Virus record (IMG/VR): IMGVR_UViG_3300030329_003698
Location: 8,517-72,516 of that record
DNA: 64,000 bases
Reading direction: 5' to 3' (one strand)
Origin: a virus
In this document: positions 33,505 to 43,518 of the stretch, piece by piece
Position numbering within the stretch: position 1 is the stretch's first letter
Layout: each line of letters opens with the position of its first letter
Program-made: the position numbers and the translations under genes
The notes under the pieces: model-generated
Databases searched by the model: none
Told to the model about the DNA's origin: nothing
What the model saw: the letters and a program-made list of their open reading frames with translations, nothing else

Positions 33505-33902
33505 AAGTAACAGGGCTAGATGGTAAAACATATACGTGGAACTTGACTAATCATGTTCCTTACAAGGATGACGATAGGCCACGCTCAAAACACCATATAC
33601 GAGCAAGATCTCTCTTGACTGGAGAGTTTCCCTACGATAGAATCTTGGAAGAGGTCTCCCTGCCGGGGTGCGGGCTGTTCGCAGACTTCTATATTCCAAA
33701 GAGAAAACTAATGGTTGAAGTTCATGGATCTCAACATTATGAGTTTAACTCCTTCTTCTATAAGAGTAAAGCTGACTTTTACAAGGCTCAGGCTAGAGAC
33801 AGAAAAAAGATTAACTGGGCAGATCTGAACGGTATAACATACGTAGAACTTCCATACACAGAGAGTGATGATGAGTGGAGACAAAGAATTCTCAACAGCT
33901 AA
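33501..33902 (+). CDS. Vsr/DUF559-like endonuclease
   Basis: 133 residues. FADFYIPKRKLMVEVHGSQHYEF places Asp and Glu-x-(His) in the PD-(D/E)XK/Vsr arrangement, and ARDRKKINWADLNGITYVEL is the usual DUF559-like continuation. It may resolve or repair recombination intermediates. It overlaps the recA stop. Confidence 0.7.
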   Translation: MKVTGLDGKTYTWNLTNHVPYKDDDRPRSKHHIRARSLLTGEFPYDRILEEVSLPGCGLFADFYIPKRKLMVEVHGSQHYEFNSFFYKSKADFYKAQARDRKKINWADLNGITYVELPYTESDDEWRQRILNS

Positions 33903-34371
33903 GGAAAACCTTGCTCACTTTGAAAAGCTTATTGATTCATATCTGACCAAACAGGGAATCCACAACATACAGTACAACGAGGAAGCCCTCAAAATACTAA
34001 ACATGAAGACTTTCGAGCTAAAGGCTTTAACCAGCATAGAATGCGGAGAGCTATCCTTCGCCCTTTCACAGTACGCACTATATGTTCAGCAGCAACTCAA
34101 CGAACAAACCACAAGAGTAAACTGGGCAAAAAGTAAGATCAGGAGCATGGTCGCCAAGAATTCTGGAAGTTTTGATCGTTACACAAAGTACGAGGAAAAG
34201 GAAGGTTTTGTGGTTCAGAACAATGAATACGCCGCCAAGCTCAACGACATACTTTGCTACGCCCAAGCAGTTTTAGACAGACTTTCTTACATGGCTGGCA
34301 GAATACAGTCTTTAAGTGCGACTCTTACAGAACTACAAAGAAGTAAGAGGAGAGTAGATAATGTCAATTAA
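33868..34371 (+). CDS. Unknown helical protein
   Basis: About 168 residues with long heptad-like helical stretches (LSQYALYVQQQLNEQ, AAKLNDILCYAQAVLDRL). Start among GTG 33865 and ATG 33868/33871. It sits between a nuclease-like and a zinc-finger gene in the replication unit. No family. Confidence 0.6.
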   Translation: MMSGDKEFSTAKENLAHFEKLIDSYLTKQGIHNIQYNEEALKILNMKTFELKALTSIECGELSFALSQYALYVQQQLNEQTTRVNWAKSKIRSMVAKNSGSFDRYTKYEEKEGFVVQNNEYAAKLNDILCYAQAVLDRLSYMAGRIQSLSATLTELQRSKRRVDNVN

Positions 34372-34852
34372 TAAAAGATGGCTTGAATCTTTAATAGACT
34401 TCCAAAACGCAGTTAGACGAGGTGTTATAAGTGGAGATATTGAGTTGGTCAAACAGGCTTGGGAAGAATTCACAGGCGAGACAATAGTAGATGAAGAGAA
34501 GGCTTTAGACGAGGAACCTGAAGAAAGGACTGAGAGAGACAATCAAAAAGAAGAAGAGTCCTTTGAGATGCCAAAGGTAGAGAAAAAGAAGGGAAAACAA
34601 AGGCTGGCCAGTAAACAACAAATAAATACTGAGTCCGCAAGAGAGAATGAATTTTCAGATGACGGAACTCTGGGTTTAGATGAGGCTGGGGCGGATATAA
34701 TTAATGATTCTGCCAAACCCCCAACAAAGAGAACAAGAACCCCAGCCAAAACCCCCATAGACGCGATGTGCTATGTCTGTGGAAGACCAGAAAAAGTGCA
34801 TCCTTCACAATATCGAGAACATTACAGGTGCAGCAATTGCTGTAGAGGTTAG
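34361..34852 (+). CDS. Zinc-finger protein of the replication operon
   Basis: 163 residues. Acidic, disordered middle. The C-terminus CYVCGRPEKVHPSQY and YRCSNCC give a four-cysteine zinc finger. Position just before the DnaB gene suggests a helicase-loader or primosome role, but this is inference. Confidence 0.6.
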   Translation: MSINKRWLESLIDFQNAVRRGVISGDIELVKQAWEEFTGETIVDEEKALDEEPEERTERDNQKEEESFEMPKVEKKKGKQRLASKQQINTESARENEFSDDGTLGLDEAGADIINDSAKPPTKRTRTPAKTPIDAMCYVCGRPEKVHPSQYREHYRCSNCCRG

Positions 34853-34855
34853 GGT

Positions 34856-36316
34856 ATGCAAAACATTCTCAACGACGCAGCGGCGGAAAGGGCTGTGTTG
34901 TCGGGGTTATGTCAATATGGTTCTCAGGCTTTTGTAGATGTAGACGACGTAATAACGTCAACCTCATTTGTTCACGAATCAAATCAGGCGATATACAAAT
35001 GTCTTTGCAAGTCTCTGGAACACAGCGACCAAATTGATTTATCTTCGATACTTTCCGCTGCTACAGAATTAAACTTACACGAAGCTCTCAACGACAAGAA
35101 GGAGCTAGAGTACTTAAGATCTATATTCAACTTCCCTATACATCTTGAAAATGTTCGCAAACACGCTATCAAGATTAGGAAGTTAGAATTTGCCAGACAG
35201 ATACAAAAACAAGTAAAGCAAATCTACACAGATGTCTCCGAAATATCAGGAGATGAGACGGTAGATGAAATTCTGTCTTTGGCTGAAAACCCAATATTTG
35301 AACTCTCCAACACTGTTAATAGTGGAAAGTCTGATAAGCCGGTATCGCTTGGAGAAGACGTAGAAGAGTACATACAACACCTTTTGGACAACCCCATGCA
35401 AATGATGGGGATTCCTAGTGGCTTTGGCAGGTATGACACCGCTATTGGGGGTGGCTTCAGAAGAAAATGTGTGGACCTGATAGCCGCCAGACCCAAGGTT
35501 GGCAAGAGTATGTTTGCTGACAATGTGGCGATGTATATCGCTTCAGAGCTAAACATACCCGTCTTAATGCTTGACACAGAGATGTCCAAGGAAGACCACC
35601 TCAACAGGATACTCGCTGGCCTGAGTGGTATGGATATCAACTACATAGCGACTGGAAAATTTTCTAACAGCGCCATAGACACCGAGAAGCTTGAGAGAGC
35701 GTCTGAAAAGCTCAAGAACATTCCATACGAGTACATAAGTATCGCTGGAAAGTCCTTTGAGGAAACCCTTTCTGTCATGCGTCGTTGGATAGCCCAGACT
35801 GTTGGCTTTGATGAAAACGGCAGAACAAACGACTGCATGATCATATACGACTATTTGAAACTGATGACATCCGACAGTATCAGTTCTAGTCTACAAGAAT
35901 TCCAAGTTCTTGGTTTTCAAATCACCTCTTTACACAACTTCTGTGTTCAGTACGACTGCCCCTGTCTCTCCTTTGTGCAGCTAAACAGGGACGGCATCAC
36001 CAAAGAATCAACAGATGTGGTCAGCGGGTCTGACCGACTTATCTGGCTGTGTACAAGCTTCTCCATATTCAAAAACAAATCAGAAGAAGAGGTGGCAGAA
36101 GACGGCCCAGAAAACGGGAATAGGAAGCTAGTCCCTCTTGTGGCTAGGCATGGGTCTGGCCTCTCTGATGGCGATTACATCAATGTGAAAATGAGAGGAG
36201 AGGTTGGAAAAATTGAAGAAGGTGTAACCAGAAACGAGTTGAAAAAATCATCAAGAAAAAATGACACCGGTTATGTTGTAGACGAAGAAACAGATGAAGA
36301 CAAGCCCCCATTCTAA
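34856..36316 (+). CDS. dnaB: DnaB-type replicative helicase
   Basis: 486 residues. N-terminal DnaB domain (AERAVLSGLCQYG) and a RecA-like C-terminal domain with Walker A ARPKVGKSMFADNVA, Walker B MIIYDYLKL, LMLDTEMSKEDHLNR and the arginine-finger region SGSDRLIWL. It unwinds DNA 5' to 3' at the fork with the primase encoded next. The acidic tail overlaps the primase start by 23 bases. Confidence 0.92.
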   Translation: MQNILNDAAAERAVLSGLCQYGSQAFVDVDDVITSTSFVHESNQAIYKCLCKSLEHSDQIDLSSILSAATELNLHEALNDKKELEYLRSIFNFPIHLENVRKHAIKIRKLEFARQIQKQVKQIYTDVSEISGDETVDEILSLAENPIFELSNTVNSGKSDKPVSLGEDVEEYIQHLLDNPMQMMGIPSGFGRYDTAIGGGFRRKCVDLIAARPKVGKSMFADNVAMYIASELNIPVLMLDTEMSKEDHLNRILAGLSGMDINYIATGKFSNSAIDTEKLERASEKLKNIPYEYISIAGKSFEETLSVMRRWIAQTVGFDENGRTNDCMIIYDYLKLMTSDSISSSLQEFQVLGFQITSLHNFCVQYDCPCLSFVQLNRDGITKESTDVVSGSDRLIWLCTSFSIFKNKSEEEVAEDGPENGNRKLVPLVARHGSGLSDGDYINVKMRGEVGKIEEGVTRNELKKSSRKNDTGYVVDEETDEDKPPF

Positions 36317-37340
36317 CAGAAACGCAATCAAAATGCTCTCCTCAAAATTGATGGAGAGGATCACAGACCTCTTAGACTATTTTGAAATAGATCATGAGGT
36401 TTACGATAATAGAATAGCGTTTGCATGCCCAATTCATGGTGGAGATAACCCCAATGGTCTTACCATATTCACCACGGGCGACCACTCAGTCGGCAATTGG
36501 AAATGCTGGACGCATCAATGCGAACAGGAATACAAACAGGATATATTAGGGTTTGTTCAAGGTGTGTTGTCTTTACAATCTGAAGAAGATGTCGGGTTTG
36601 GACACACCTTAAGGTTCGTCGATAATTTTCTAGGGTCTCCTTCAACCGAAAATCTACCAGAGACTGACAGCAAACAAGATTTTGTAGACCTTGCCAATAA
36701 AATCTTTTACAAAGAAGTTAAGCAAAAATCCGGTATCAGCCGCGAAGAGATAAAAAGCAGAATAGAAATCCCGGCTCAGTATTATGTTAACAGGGGATTC
36801 TTGCCAGAAACATTAAAAAAGTTTGACGTAGGATTATGTACAGCGCGGGGCAAACCAATGAGCGGCAGGGTCGTGGTTCCTGTCTATGACGATGATAAGG
36901 ATCGTATGATAGGGTGCGTTGGAAGGTCGGTGAGTGACACCCTCAACCCAAAGTGGCTAAACAGCAAGGGCTTCAATTCAGGGGCTTCTTTGTATAATTA
37001 TTGGCACGCAAAAGACCATATTTCGGAAACCAACACGGTCGTTTTGGTAGAAGGTCAAGGAGATGTGTGGAGATTGGACGAGGCTGGTATATATAATGTA
37101 GTGGGTATGTTTGGCTGTTCTCTAGGCGAGCAACAGCGAATCATTCTAGAACGATCTGGCGCGTTAAATCTAGTCGTCATGACAGACGCTGACGAGGCTG
37201 GCCAGAAAGCAAAAGAAAAAATTTTTCAACAGTGCGACAGAATGTACAACATTCAATTCGTTGATCTTCCACAAAAAGACGTGGGAGACATGAGCGTGGA
37301 AGAAATAAATAATTATATTAAACCGCAATTAGGAATCTAG
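36294..37340 (+). CDS. dnaG: DnaG-like primase
   Basis: 348 residues. Zinc-binding N-terminus FACPIHGGDN and CWTHQC; catalytic Toprim domain VLVEGQGDVWRLDEAG with VVMTDADEAGQKA. It is shorter than bacterial DnaG (~580) and seems to lack the C-terminal helicase-binding domain, as in many phage primases. It partners the DnaB encoded upstream. Confidence 0.88.
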   Translation: MKTSPHSNRNAIKMLSSKLMERITDLLDYFEIDHEVYDNRIAFACPIHGGDNPNGLTIFTTGDHSVGNWKCWTHQCEQEYKQDILGFVQGVLSLQSEEDVGFGHTLRFVDNFLGSPSTENLPETDSKQDFVDLANKIFYKEVKQKSGISREEIKSRIEIPAQYYVNRGFLPETLKKFDVGLCTARGKPMSGRVVVPVYDDDKDRMIGCVGRSVSDTLNPKWLNSKGFNSGASLYNYWHAKDHISETNTVVLVEGQGDVWRLDEAGIYNVVGMFGCSLGEQQRIILERSGALNLVVMTDADEAGQKAKEKIFQQCDRMYNIQFVDLPQKDVGDMSVEEINNYIKPQLGI

Positions 37341-37520
37341 ATGTCCAGACTTGATATGAGGTTAGGATTTAGCTATAGGGCTACTGCCCATTTGTGTACT
37401 TGGGCTGCATTGATTTTTTCTGTTCTAGATGGCTTTCAGCCTTCCCACTTTACTGAAGTATGCCTATGGGCGTCTATCACTTTTTTTGTGCTTGATAAAC
37501 CAGCAAGGCTTATAAAATGA
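37341..37520 (+). CDS. 59-residue two-segment membrane protein
   Basis: Starts immediately after the primase stop and ends overlapping the next ATG (ATGA). Hydrophobic stretches ATAHLCTWAALIFSVLDG and ITFFVLDK. Unknown; real by tight packing. Confidence 0.6.
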   Translation: MSRLDMRLGFSYRATAHLCTWAALIFSVLDGFQPSHFTEVCLWASITFFVLDKPARLIK

Positions 37521-38239
37521 CTCAAAAAATTCTAGCTATCAGTGGACACAAAAGGGCGGGCAAGACAACGTGCATTAACTTTCTACATGGTTATGAATTA
37601 CAGAGAAATCAAGTAATTGAAAAGTTCTCTTTGGATGAGAGGGGCAAGCTGTTAGTCAACGCCGTTTTCATGGACGAAAAAGGTCAAGAGGTTCAGCAAA
37701 TGGGTAGGCTGGACCTAGACAACAGGGAGCCAAGGTTTGTTAAGTATTGTTCTTCCAATGTCTGGCCCTATGTCAAGTCATATAATTTTGCAGACTCTCT
37801 CAAATCAATTGCTATCAACTTTTTTGGGTTAACCTATGAACAGTGTTATGGGTCTGAGAAAGACAAAAATAGCCCCTCTCCAATAAAAGATTATACAGCC
37901 AGAGAGTTTCTACAATACTTTGGAACAGATGTTTGTCGCTCTTTAAAAGAAGATGTATGGGTGGATTTTTGTATTAACCAAATCCAGTCAGAACAAAGTT
38001 CTCTAGCTCTTGTTGGTGACTGCCGGTTTCCAGACGAGGTGGAAGCCATCCAGAACGCTGGTGGCAAGGTCATACGCCTCACAAGAACGCCACACGAAGA
38101 TTCTCACGCAAGTGAGGTGGCCTTGGATACCTACGACGGGTTTGACGCTATGATTGACAACGAGGACATGACCGTTGAAGAGCAATCAAAAGAGTTACTA
38201 GAAATAATGAAGGGTTGGGGGTGGCTGGAGTCGATATGA
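37517..38239 (+). CDS. Deoxynucleoside monophosphate kinase
   Basis: 240 residues. Walker [31 protein letters not shown] and [10 protein letters not shown] are the T4 gene 1-type dNMP kinase features, with an inserted segment near residues 35-80. It phosphorylates dNMPs for DNA synthesis and complements RNR, dUTPase, dCMP deaminase and ThyX here. Overlaps thyX by 4 bases. Confidence 0.85.
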   Translation: MTQKILAISGHKRAGKTTCINFLHGYELQRNQVIEKFSLDERGKLLVNAVFMDEKGQEVQQMGRLDLDNREPRFVKYCSSNVWPYVKSYNFADSLKSIAINFFGLTYEQCYGSEKDKNSPSPIKDYTAREFLQYFGTDVCRSLKEDVWVDFCINQIQSEQSSLALVGDCRFPDEVEAIQNAGGKVIRLTRTPHEDSHASEVALDTYDGFDAMIDNEDMTVEEQSKELLEIMKGWGWLESI

Positions 38240-38868
38240 AAGTTAAGCTTATTTCTATTACTCCTGACGCAGAAAAAACCATCGGATACTGCGCCAGAGT
38301 TAGCAACCCTAAGAATCAAGACAACCCAGACGTAGCTGGGCTGTTGAAGTTTTGCATCAAACATGGCCACTGGTCTATATTTGAGATGGCTAACATGGTG
38401 GTTGAAATTAACACCACCAGAGGAATAGCCGCTCAGATTTTAAGACACAGAAGTTTTTCATTTCAAGAGTTCAGCCAGAGATACGCAAAAGCACAAGGGT
38501 TTGAATATGTCAAGCCAAGAAGACAAGACAACAAGAACAGGCAAAACTCTTTTGACGATTTGTCTGAAGACGATAGAACTTGGTTTGAATATACACATCA
38601 AAGAATTCAAGACGCAACAAGCGCATTTTACGAAGAAGCCCTAGAAAGAGGTATAGCCAAAGAAACCGCTAGGTTCATGTTGCCGCTTAGTACCAAGACG
38701 CGCATGTATATGAATGGAACAGTTAGAAGCTGGATTCATTACATAAAACTGCGAACAGATCCATCAACTCAGAAAGAGCATCAGGACATTGCAAATGAAA
38801 TCAAGGGCATCTTTAGGGAAGAACTTCCTGTCATATCAGAAGCCTTGGAGTGGAATGAATGCTCGTAG
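38236..38868 (+). CDS. thyX: Flavin-dependent thymidylate synthase ThyX
   Basis: 210 residues from the ATG at 38236 (GGAG upstream). The ThyX signature [14 protein letters not shown] is perfect; ISFxxN-like and [21 protein letters not shown] segments follow. It makes dTMP from dUMP using FAD and methylene-tetrahydrofolate. It is independent of host ThyA. Confidence 0.93.
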   Translation: MKVKLISITPDAEKTIGYCARVSNPKNQDNPDVAGLLKFCIKHGHWSIFEMANMVVEINTTRGIAAQILRHRSFSFQEFSQRYAKAQGFEYVKPRRQDNKNRQNSFDDLSEDDRTWFEYTHQRIQDATSAFYEEALERGIAKETARFMLPLSTKTRMYMNGTVRSWIHYIKLRTDPSTQKEHQDIANEIKGIFREELPVISEALEWNECS

Positions 38869-39881
38869 CTTATATACGAAGCTCATCATATAATAGTTAT
38901 GATTACTGTCAACAACAGTATTATATAAATTATGTTTTGGGGTTTCCGTCAACATCAGGCAAAAAAGCCCAACAGGGAACCATCGTCCACAAGGTGATGG
39001 AGTGTCTGTCCGCTTGCAAGAAAAGACTACAAAATCTCCCCGAGTCTAGTTTGATGAGCGTGACAGATGACGCGCTTGGAAGAATCACATTCACCCACAG
39101 CAAACTATACTCAGATGAATTTGTTGATAAATTAGTGGATAAAAGTTTTGAACATTATACTTCTAATTGCGTCCATGATTATACAGATAAAGAAGAGAGG
39201 GAGTGTCGCAAATGGACGTGGATGGGTCTACATTACAATGACGGCCAATTTGATCCTAGAAACAGAACCATTGTAGACACAGAACCACACTTTGACATCG
39301 AGATAGATGAACCTTGGGCAGAGTATGACTACACCCTTGATGATGGGACAAGACTAAAAGGTAAATTAGCCATCAAGGGGACTATAGATCTAGTTACCGA
39401 GGTGGAAAACGGGGTCATAGAAGTTGTAGATTGGAAGACTGGAAGAAGAATTAATTGGGCCACAGGTGAAGAAAAAGACTATAATAAACTAGAGACTGAC
39501 CCACAACTGCTTCTCTACTATTATGCTATATCAAAGCTATACCCTGATTACGATCAGGCTATAATGACCATTTTCTATATCAAAGACGGAGGACCATTCT
39601 CACTGTGCTATGACGATGGGGCTAAAGAGTTATTTCTTAATATGCTAAGAAAGAGATTCAACCAAATAAAAAATAACAAATCCCCAATGTTATTGTCTCA
39701 GAACCAATCGCACTGGAAGTGTACTAAACTTTGCGATTACTATAAGAACAACTGGGAAGGTACGGATACTAATATTTGTAAATATGTACAACAACATATT
39801 AAGCAAAACGGTATCGAAAGGACAACGCAAGATTGTACCAAACCAGACTTTAACATAGGGTATTATGATGCTCCCGGTTAA
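38859..39881 (+). CDS. RecB/Cas4-like nuclease
   Basis: 340 residues. N-terminal [20 protein letters not shown] is the usual RecB/Cas4 start with a Cys. The active site is [12 protein letters not shown] and [10 protein letters not shown] (D-x-K). A C-terminal Cys cluster (CTKLC ... NICKY) could, with the N-terminal Cys, bind a 4Fe-4S cluster as in AddB/Cas4; the phage IscA could serve it. Probable 5'-3' exonuclease in recombination. It overlaps the next gene by 17 bases. Confidence 0.8.
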   Translation: MLVAYIRSSSYNSYDYCQQQYYINYVLGFPSTSGKKAQQGTIVHKVMECLSACKKRLQNLPESSLMSVTDDALGRITFTHSKLYSDEFVDKLVDKSFEHYTSNCVHDYTDKEERECRKWTWMGLHYNDGQFDPRNRTIVDTEPHFDIEIDEPWAEYDYTLDDGTRLKGKLAIKGTIDLVTEVENGVIEVVDWKTGRRINWATGEEKDYNKLETDPQLLLYYYAISKLYPDYDQAIMTIFYIKDGGPFSLCYDDGAKELFLNMLRKRFNQIKNNKSPMLLSQNQSHWKCTKLCDYYKNNWEGTDTNICKYVQQHIKQNGIERTTQDCTKPDFNIGYYDAPG

Positions 39882-40812
39882 ATATTTTAACAATAAAGAG
39901 ATCGCGGAACTACTCTCAGTTCCAGAGTGTGTAGAGCTTGTAGAAGACCTTTTTCTAAATTTTGACGACACCCAGATGCCGCCCAAAGTATACATGAATG
40001 TTCCCAACGGGGACTTCAGGGCTATGCCAGCGGTTGTGGGCAAAACGGCGGGAATTAAGTGGGCTGGACTCAACATCAAGGAAGAGGGCAAGATCAACAT
40101 CTTTGCTATGGTGATGATCAATGATATTGAAACTGGAGACCTGCTAGCAGTTTTAGACGCAGAAACACTTACGGCTATTAGAACGGCGGCTGTGACAGGT
40201 GTTGCTACTAGACACATGTCTCCGTCTTATGCCAAAACAGCGGCATTCATAGGTTGTGGACATCAGACGCTCAGACAAATTCGGGCGGTAGCGCATGTCA
40301 GAGATATAGAAACTATAAAGCTTTTTGACCTGAGTGAAGATAGAGCAAACTCGGTAAAAGAAGCCCTTCAGTATAAAGACAACTATTATCAGTCGCAGGG
40401 AATTGCGGTAGAGGTTTGTGAAAGCCTAGAACAATGTTTGTGGGATTCTGATATTGTTACGACTTTAACACCATCACGAACACCTTTTATAAAATATAAA
40501 GATTTAAAACCTATAGTTCATATTAATGCCGTTGGCGCTGACGCAGAGGGAAAAAGAGAATTGCACTCCTGCGTCCTTGAAAATGTTGATATGGTCTCCT
40601 ACGATGAGTGGGTCCAGTGTTCCCATTCTGGAGAGATACAATACGCCAAGAAAAGCAAAATCTCACAGATATGGTCGCCATTATCAGAAATAGTGCAAGG
40701 AAGAGTTGAAAAAAGTGGCGCGTTGAGGACTCTGTTTGACGCCACAGGGCTTGCTATAGAAGACGTTGCCACAGCCCGATATATCTACGAAAAGTTTAAC
40801 AGGAAAAAATAA
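39865..40812 (+). CDS. Ornithine cyclodeaminase/mu-crystallin family protein
   Basis: 315 residues. NDIETGDLLAVLDAETLTAIRTAAVTGVATRH and FIGCGHQTLRQIRAV are hallmark segments of the family; the NAD-binding Rossmann core follows. Members convert ornithine to proline or reduce cyclic ketimines such as piperideine-carboxylate. It lies just upstream of the split polymerase N-half and close to the lysine/arginine cassette. Substrate is unresolved. Confidence 0.85.
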   Translation: MMLPVKYFNNKEIAELLSVPECVELVEDLFLNFDDTQMPPKVYMNVPNGDFRAMPAVVGKTAGIKWAGLNIKEEGKINIFAMVMINDIETGDLLAVLDAETLTAIRTAAVTGVATRHMSPSYAKTAAFIGCGHQTLRQIRAVAHVRDIETIKLFDLSEDRANSVKEALQYKDNYYQSQGIAVEVCESLEQCLWDSDIVTTLTPSRTPFIKYKDLKPIVHINAVGADAEGKRELHSCVLENVDMVSYDEWVQCSHSGEIQYAKKSKISQIWSPLSEIVQGRVEKSGALRTLFDATGLAIEDVATARYIYEKFNRKK

Positions 40813-40850
40813 CCTAATCGGTTAGGATCTTGATCGTATAGGAAGCTAAA

Positions 40851-42767
40851 ATGCCTATCTGGACACCGTTGCATCTACACACTCACTACAGTTTGCTCGA
40901 CGGACTTTCAAAACCCGCTCAGGTTGCTGCGCGTTGCGAAGAACTTGGGTATGACTCATGCGCCTTAACAGACCATGGGACAATTTCAGGGTCCATCTCT
41001 TTTGTTAGAGCTATGAAAGAGAAAAACATAAAGCCTATTTTGGGTTGTGAGTTCTATCTATGTGATCAAGACCCTTGTATTAAAGATAAAACAAACAGAC
41101 GGCTTAGTCATCTAGTAGTGTTGGCTAAGAATTTTGAAGGATGGAAAAAATTAATAGAGGCCACGTCAGCTAGCAACGACGAAGAGGTCTTTTACCACAA
41201 GCCTCGTCTAGACCTGAACACCTTGGCAGAATACTGTGATGGCAACCTGATAAGTTTTTCGGGCCATCTTGGTAGTCAACTTGCAGATATCATCTTTTCA
41301 GATGCCAGATCTGCCTATGGAGCTAAAACATACGAAGAAGCAAAATCGTTCGTGGACCCGGACTGGGTTAGCAAAACTACCCAGCTTGCTGAGAAATACC
41401 GCGAGATATTTGGCAAGGATAATTTCTTCCTTGAGATACAACTTATTGACCAAGATATGGCTCCGGCACAGAGGATTACAGCAGAGGGGCTAAGATATGT
41501 AAGTAAGTTAACAGGAATACCCTGTGTAGCTACAGCAGACTCTCATTACCCATCCTCAGAGGATGCAGCCGATCAGCGCGTTCTACTTTGTTCGTCTCTC
41601 AGAACTACGCTAAAAAAAGTCAGCGAGAAGATGAACAACGACGAGGAGATAGGTCTTGGCGGATTCTTTCGCTCTAACAAATACCACATTCCCACACAAG
41701 AAGAAATAGCTGCTATAAATTCCGAGGCTGAGATAGCCAACACCAGAAGAATCAGTGATATGTGCGAGTCTTATGAAGTCTTGGGAAAACCAATGCTTCC
41801 TAAGTTCGACTGTCCTGATGGAATGGGTGAATATGAATATCTAACGCAACTGTGTAGACATGGTTGGGTGGACAGGCTAGCGTCTCTTGGAAAGGTTGAT
41901 GACCAGAACAAGAGCAACGAATATTCCGAAAGGATCAAGAAAGAGCTTTCTGTGATAAAAGAGGCAGACCTCTCTGGATACTTTCTTATCGTCCAAGATA
42001 TCGTTAACCATGTTAGGCAAGAAAACTGGTTGCCGGGGCCGGGAAGAGGGTCGGCGGCAGGTTGTCTTATTTCCTATCTGATTGGTATAACAGAAGTAGA
42101 CCCCATACAGTATAATTTAATTTTTGAGAGATTTTATAACGCTGGTCGGAACACAGAGGGTCATGTATCCTTGCCTGATATTGATATCGACGTTCCCACA
42201 ACAAAGCGGGAACAAGTAATAGAATATATGCGGGTAAAATACGGAAGAGAAAAAGTCGGCCAGATGGTAACTTTTGGGCGTATGCAGGGTAGAACTTCTA
42301 TCAAAGAGGTTCTTAGGGTTCACGATGCTTGTAGCTACGACGAGATGAATGAGATAACAAGGAACATCCCTTCCGAAGCTGAGATTTCTGACCAGCTACA
42401 AGAAATGGACGATCCCTCAATTATTAGATGGGCATTAATGAACACGCCAGACCAATTAAAAGATTGGTGTAGACTTGAGGATGACGGCACAATTACTGGC
42501 GAACTAGGCAAGCTTTTTGAACAAGCTATCAGACTAGAAGGAACATACAAATCTCAGGGCAAGCATGCAGCAGGGGTTGTGATCGGCTCTGAGAAACTCA
42601 ACGAGGTGTGTCCGATGGTCAGAGAAAAAAGAGGACACGAGAAGATTGCGGGATTGGAAATGCAAGACTTAGAAGCAATGGGTCATGTAAAGTTTGATGT
42701 TCTGGGCATTAGTTTTTTGGACAAAATCATGGGAGTATCTAACCAACTAGACAGTGGAAAAATATAA
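40851..42767 (+). CDS. dnaE-N: DNA polymerase III alpha, N-terminal half (PHP and catalytic palm)
   Basis: 638 residues. PHP domain with LHLHTHYSLLDG and LTDHG. Palm with GPGRGSAAGCL, LPDIDIDV (aspartates near residues 443-447) and KFDVLG (D616), together the three catalytic carboxylates of C-family polymerases. The protein stops about 20 residues after D616 with a normal stop codon. The missing C-half is encoded at 49543-51216. No intein motifs are seen at the end. GGAAGC is a weak ribosome site; a short hairpin CCTAA/TTAGG (40813-40826) is in the leader. Confidence 0.93.
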   Translation: MPIWTPLHLHTHYSLLDGLSKPAQVAARCEELGYDSCALTDHGTISGSISFVRAMKEKNIKPILGCEFYLCDQDPCIKDKTNRRLSHLVVLAKNFEGWKKLIEATSASNDEEVFYHKPRLDLNTLAEYCDGNLISFSGHLGSQLADIIFSDARSAYGAKTYEEAKSFVDPDWVSKTTQLAEKYREIFGKDNFFLEIQLIDQDMAPAQRITAEGLRYVSKLTGIPCVATADSHYPSSEDAADQRVLLCSSLRTTLKKVSEKMNNDEEIGLGGFFRSNKYHIPTQEEIAAINSEAEIANTRRISDMCESYEVLGKPMLPKFDCPDGMGEYEYLTQLCRHGWVDRLASLGKVDDQNKSNEYSERIKKELSVIKEADLSGYFLIVQDIVNHVRQENWLPGPGRGSAAGCLISYLIGITEVDPIQYNLIFERFYNAGRNTEGHVSLPDIDIDVPTTKREQVIEYMRVKYGREKVGQMVTFGRMQGRTSIKEVLRVHDACSYDEMNEITRNIPSEAEISDQLQEMDDPSIIRWALMNTPDQLKDWCRLEDDGTITGELGKLFEQAIRLEGTYKSQGKHAAGVVIGSEKLNEVCPMVREKRGHEKIAGLEMQDLEAMGHVKFDVLGISFLDKIMGVSNQLDSGKI

Positions 42768-42997
42768 TGGATGAAATCGCAGAGCTTTACAAGACAGTAT
42801 TAATAGATGGCTCATCTGTGGAATGTCAAAAACTTTCCCTTTGCTGTCTTAACGACTACTATCCTAGATTTAAAACTTTAAAATACCAAGTAGATTGTGA
42901 CGACTACAGACTAAAGTTTTCACAAATATATGATGGACCTCAACTTGGTCAAGCTATAAGTAAATATCTAGAGATAAAAAGAAAGCTGTATAAATGA
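42767..42997 (+). CDS. Small protein, unknown
   Basis: 76 residues directly after the dnaE-N stop (overlap one base). Helical with cysteines (CQKLSLCCLNDYYPRF). Possibly a linker or assembly factor for the polymerase, or the first gene of the inserted cassette. Not recognised. Confidence 0.6.
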   Translation: MDEIAELYKTVLIDGSSVECQKLSLCCLNDYYPRFKTLKYQVDCDDYRLKFSQIYDGPQLGQAISKYLEIKRKLYK

Positions 42998-43518
42998 GGC
43001 TAGACCACATAGCTTACAGAGTTGCCGACAGAAAAGAGGCTGCCAGCTTTCTAAACTCAATACTTGAGTATAAGGTTGGAACTGAGTTTGATATCGTTTT
43101 TGACGATGGGTCAAAGGCTGAATGCATTGCAATGATCCCTAGAGAAAAAATGGACAATGTCCCACCAATAGAAGCCGGGGGATTTCGACATCTTGCTCCA
43201 GAAATATTCATATCGGACGGGGACGAGAATTCAATTGTTGGTCAGTGGGTTGCCGAAAGAGGTGGTGTTGGAGGGGTTCACCATTTTGCATACCAAGTGT
43301 TTGGAATAGATCGGGTAGTAAAAGATTGGCGAGAAAAAGGCGTAGAATTTCTCACAGAAGACGTAATCGACTGTCCTGAAGACGACCTAAAACAAATCTT
43401 CACAAAACCCCTTGCACAATTGGGCGGGGTGATCATAGAACTCATAGAGCGGGGCCAAAAGGGTTTCTGCCAAAACTCAGTAAAAAATCTAATGGAATCT
43501 ACTAAGGAAGCAAAATGA
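42994..43518 (+). CDS. VOC-fold protein, HPPD/glyoxalase-like
   Basis: 174 residues. LDHIAYRVADRKEAASFLNSILEY begins a vicinal-oxygen-chelate module; HHFAYQVF supplies a second metal His; the end ELIERGQKGFC resembles 4-hydroxyphenylpyruvate dioxygenases. Only one pair of modules fits, so it is shorter than HPPD (~350). It may be an epimerase or dioxygenase on an amino-acid-derived keto acid. It begins the cassette. Confidence 0.75.
   Translation: MRLDHIAYRVADRKEAASFLNSILEYKVGTEFDIVFDDGSKAECIAMIPREKMDNVPPIEAGGFRHLAPEIFISDGDENSIVGQWVAERGGVGGVHHFAYQVFGIDRVVKDWREKGVEFLTEDVIDCPEDDLKQIFTKPLAQLGGVIIELIERGQKGFCQNSVKNLMESTKEAK

Noticed and set aside
40851-42767. dnaE-N as a truncated pseudogene
   Set aside because: All catalytic residues are present, and a matching C-half with its own start exists downstream.
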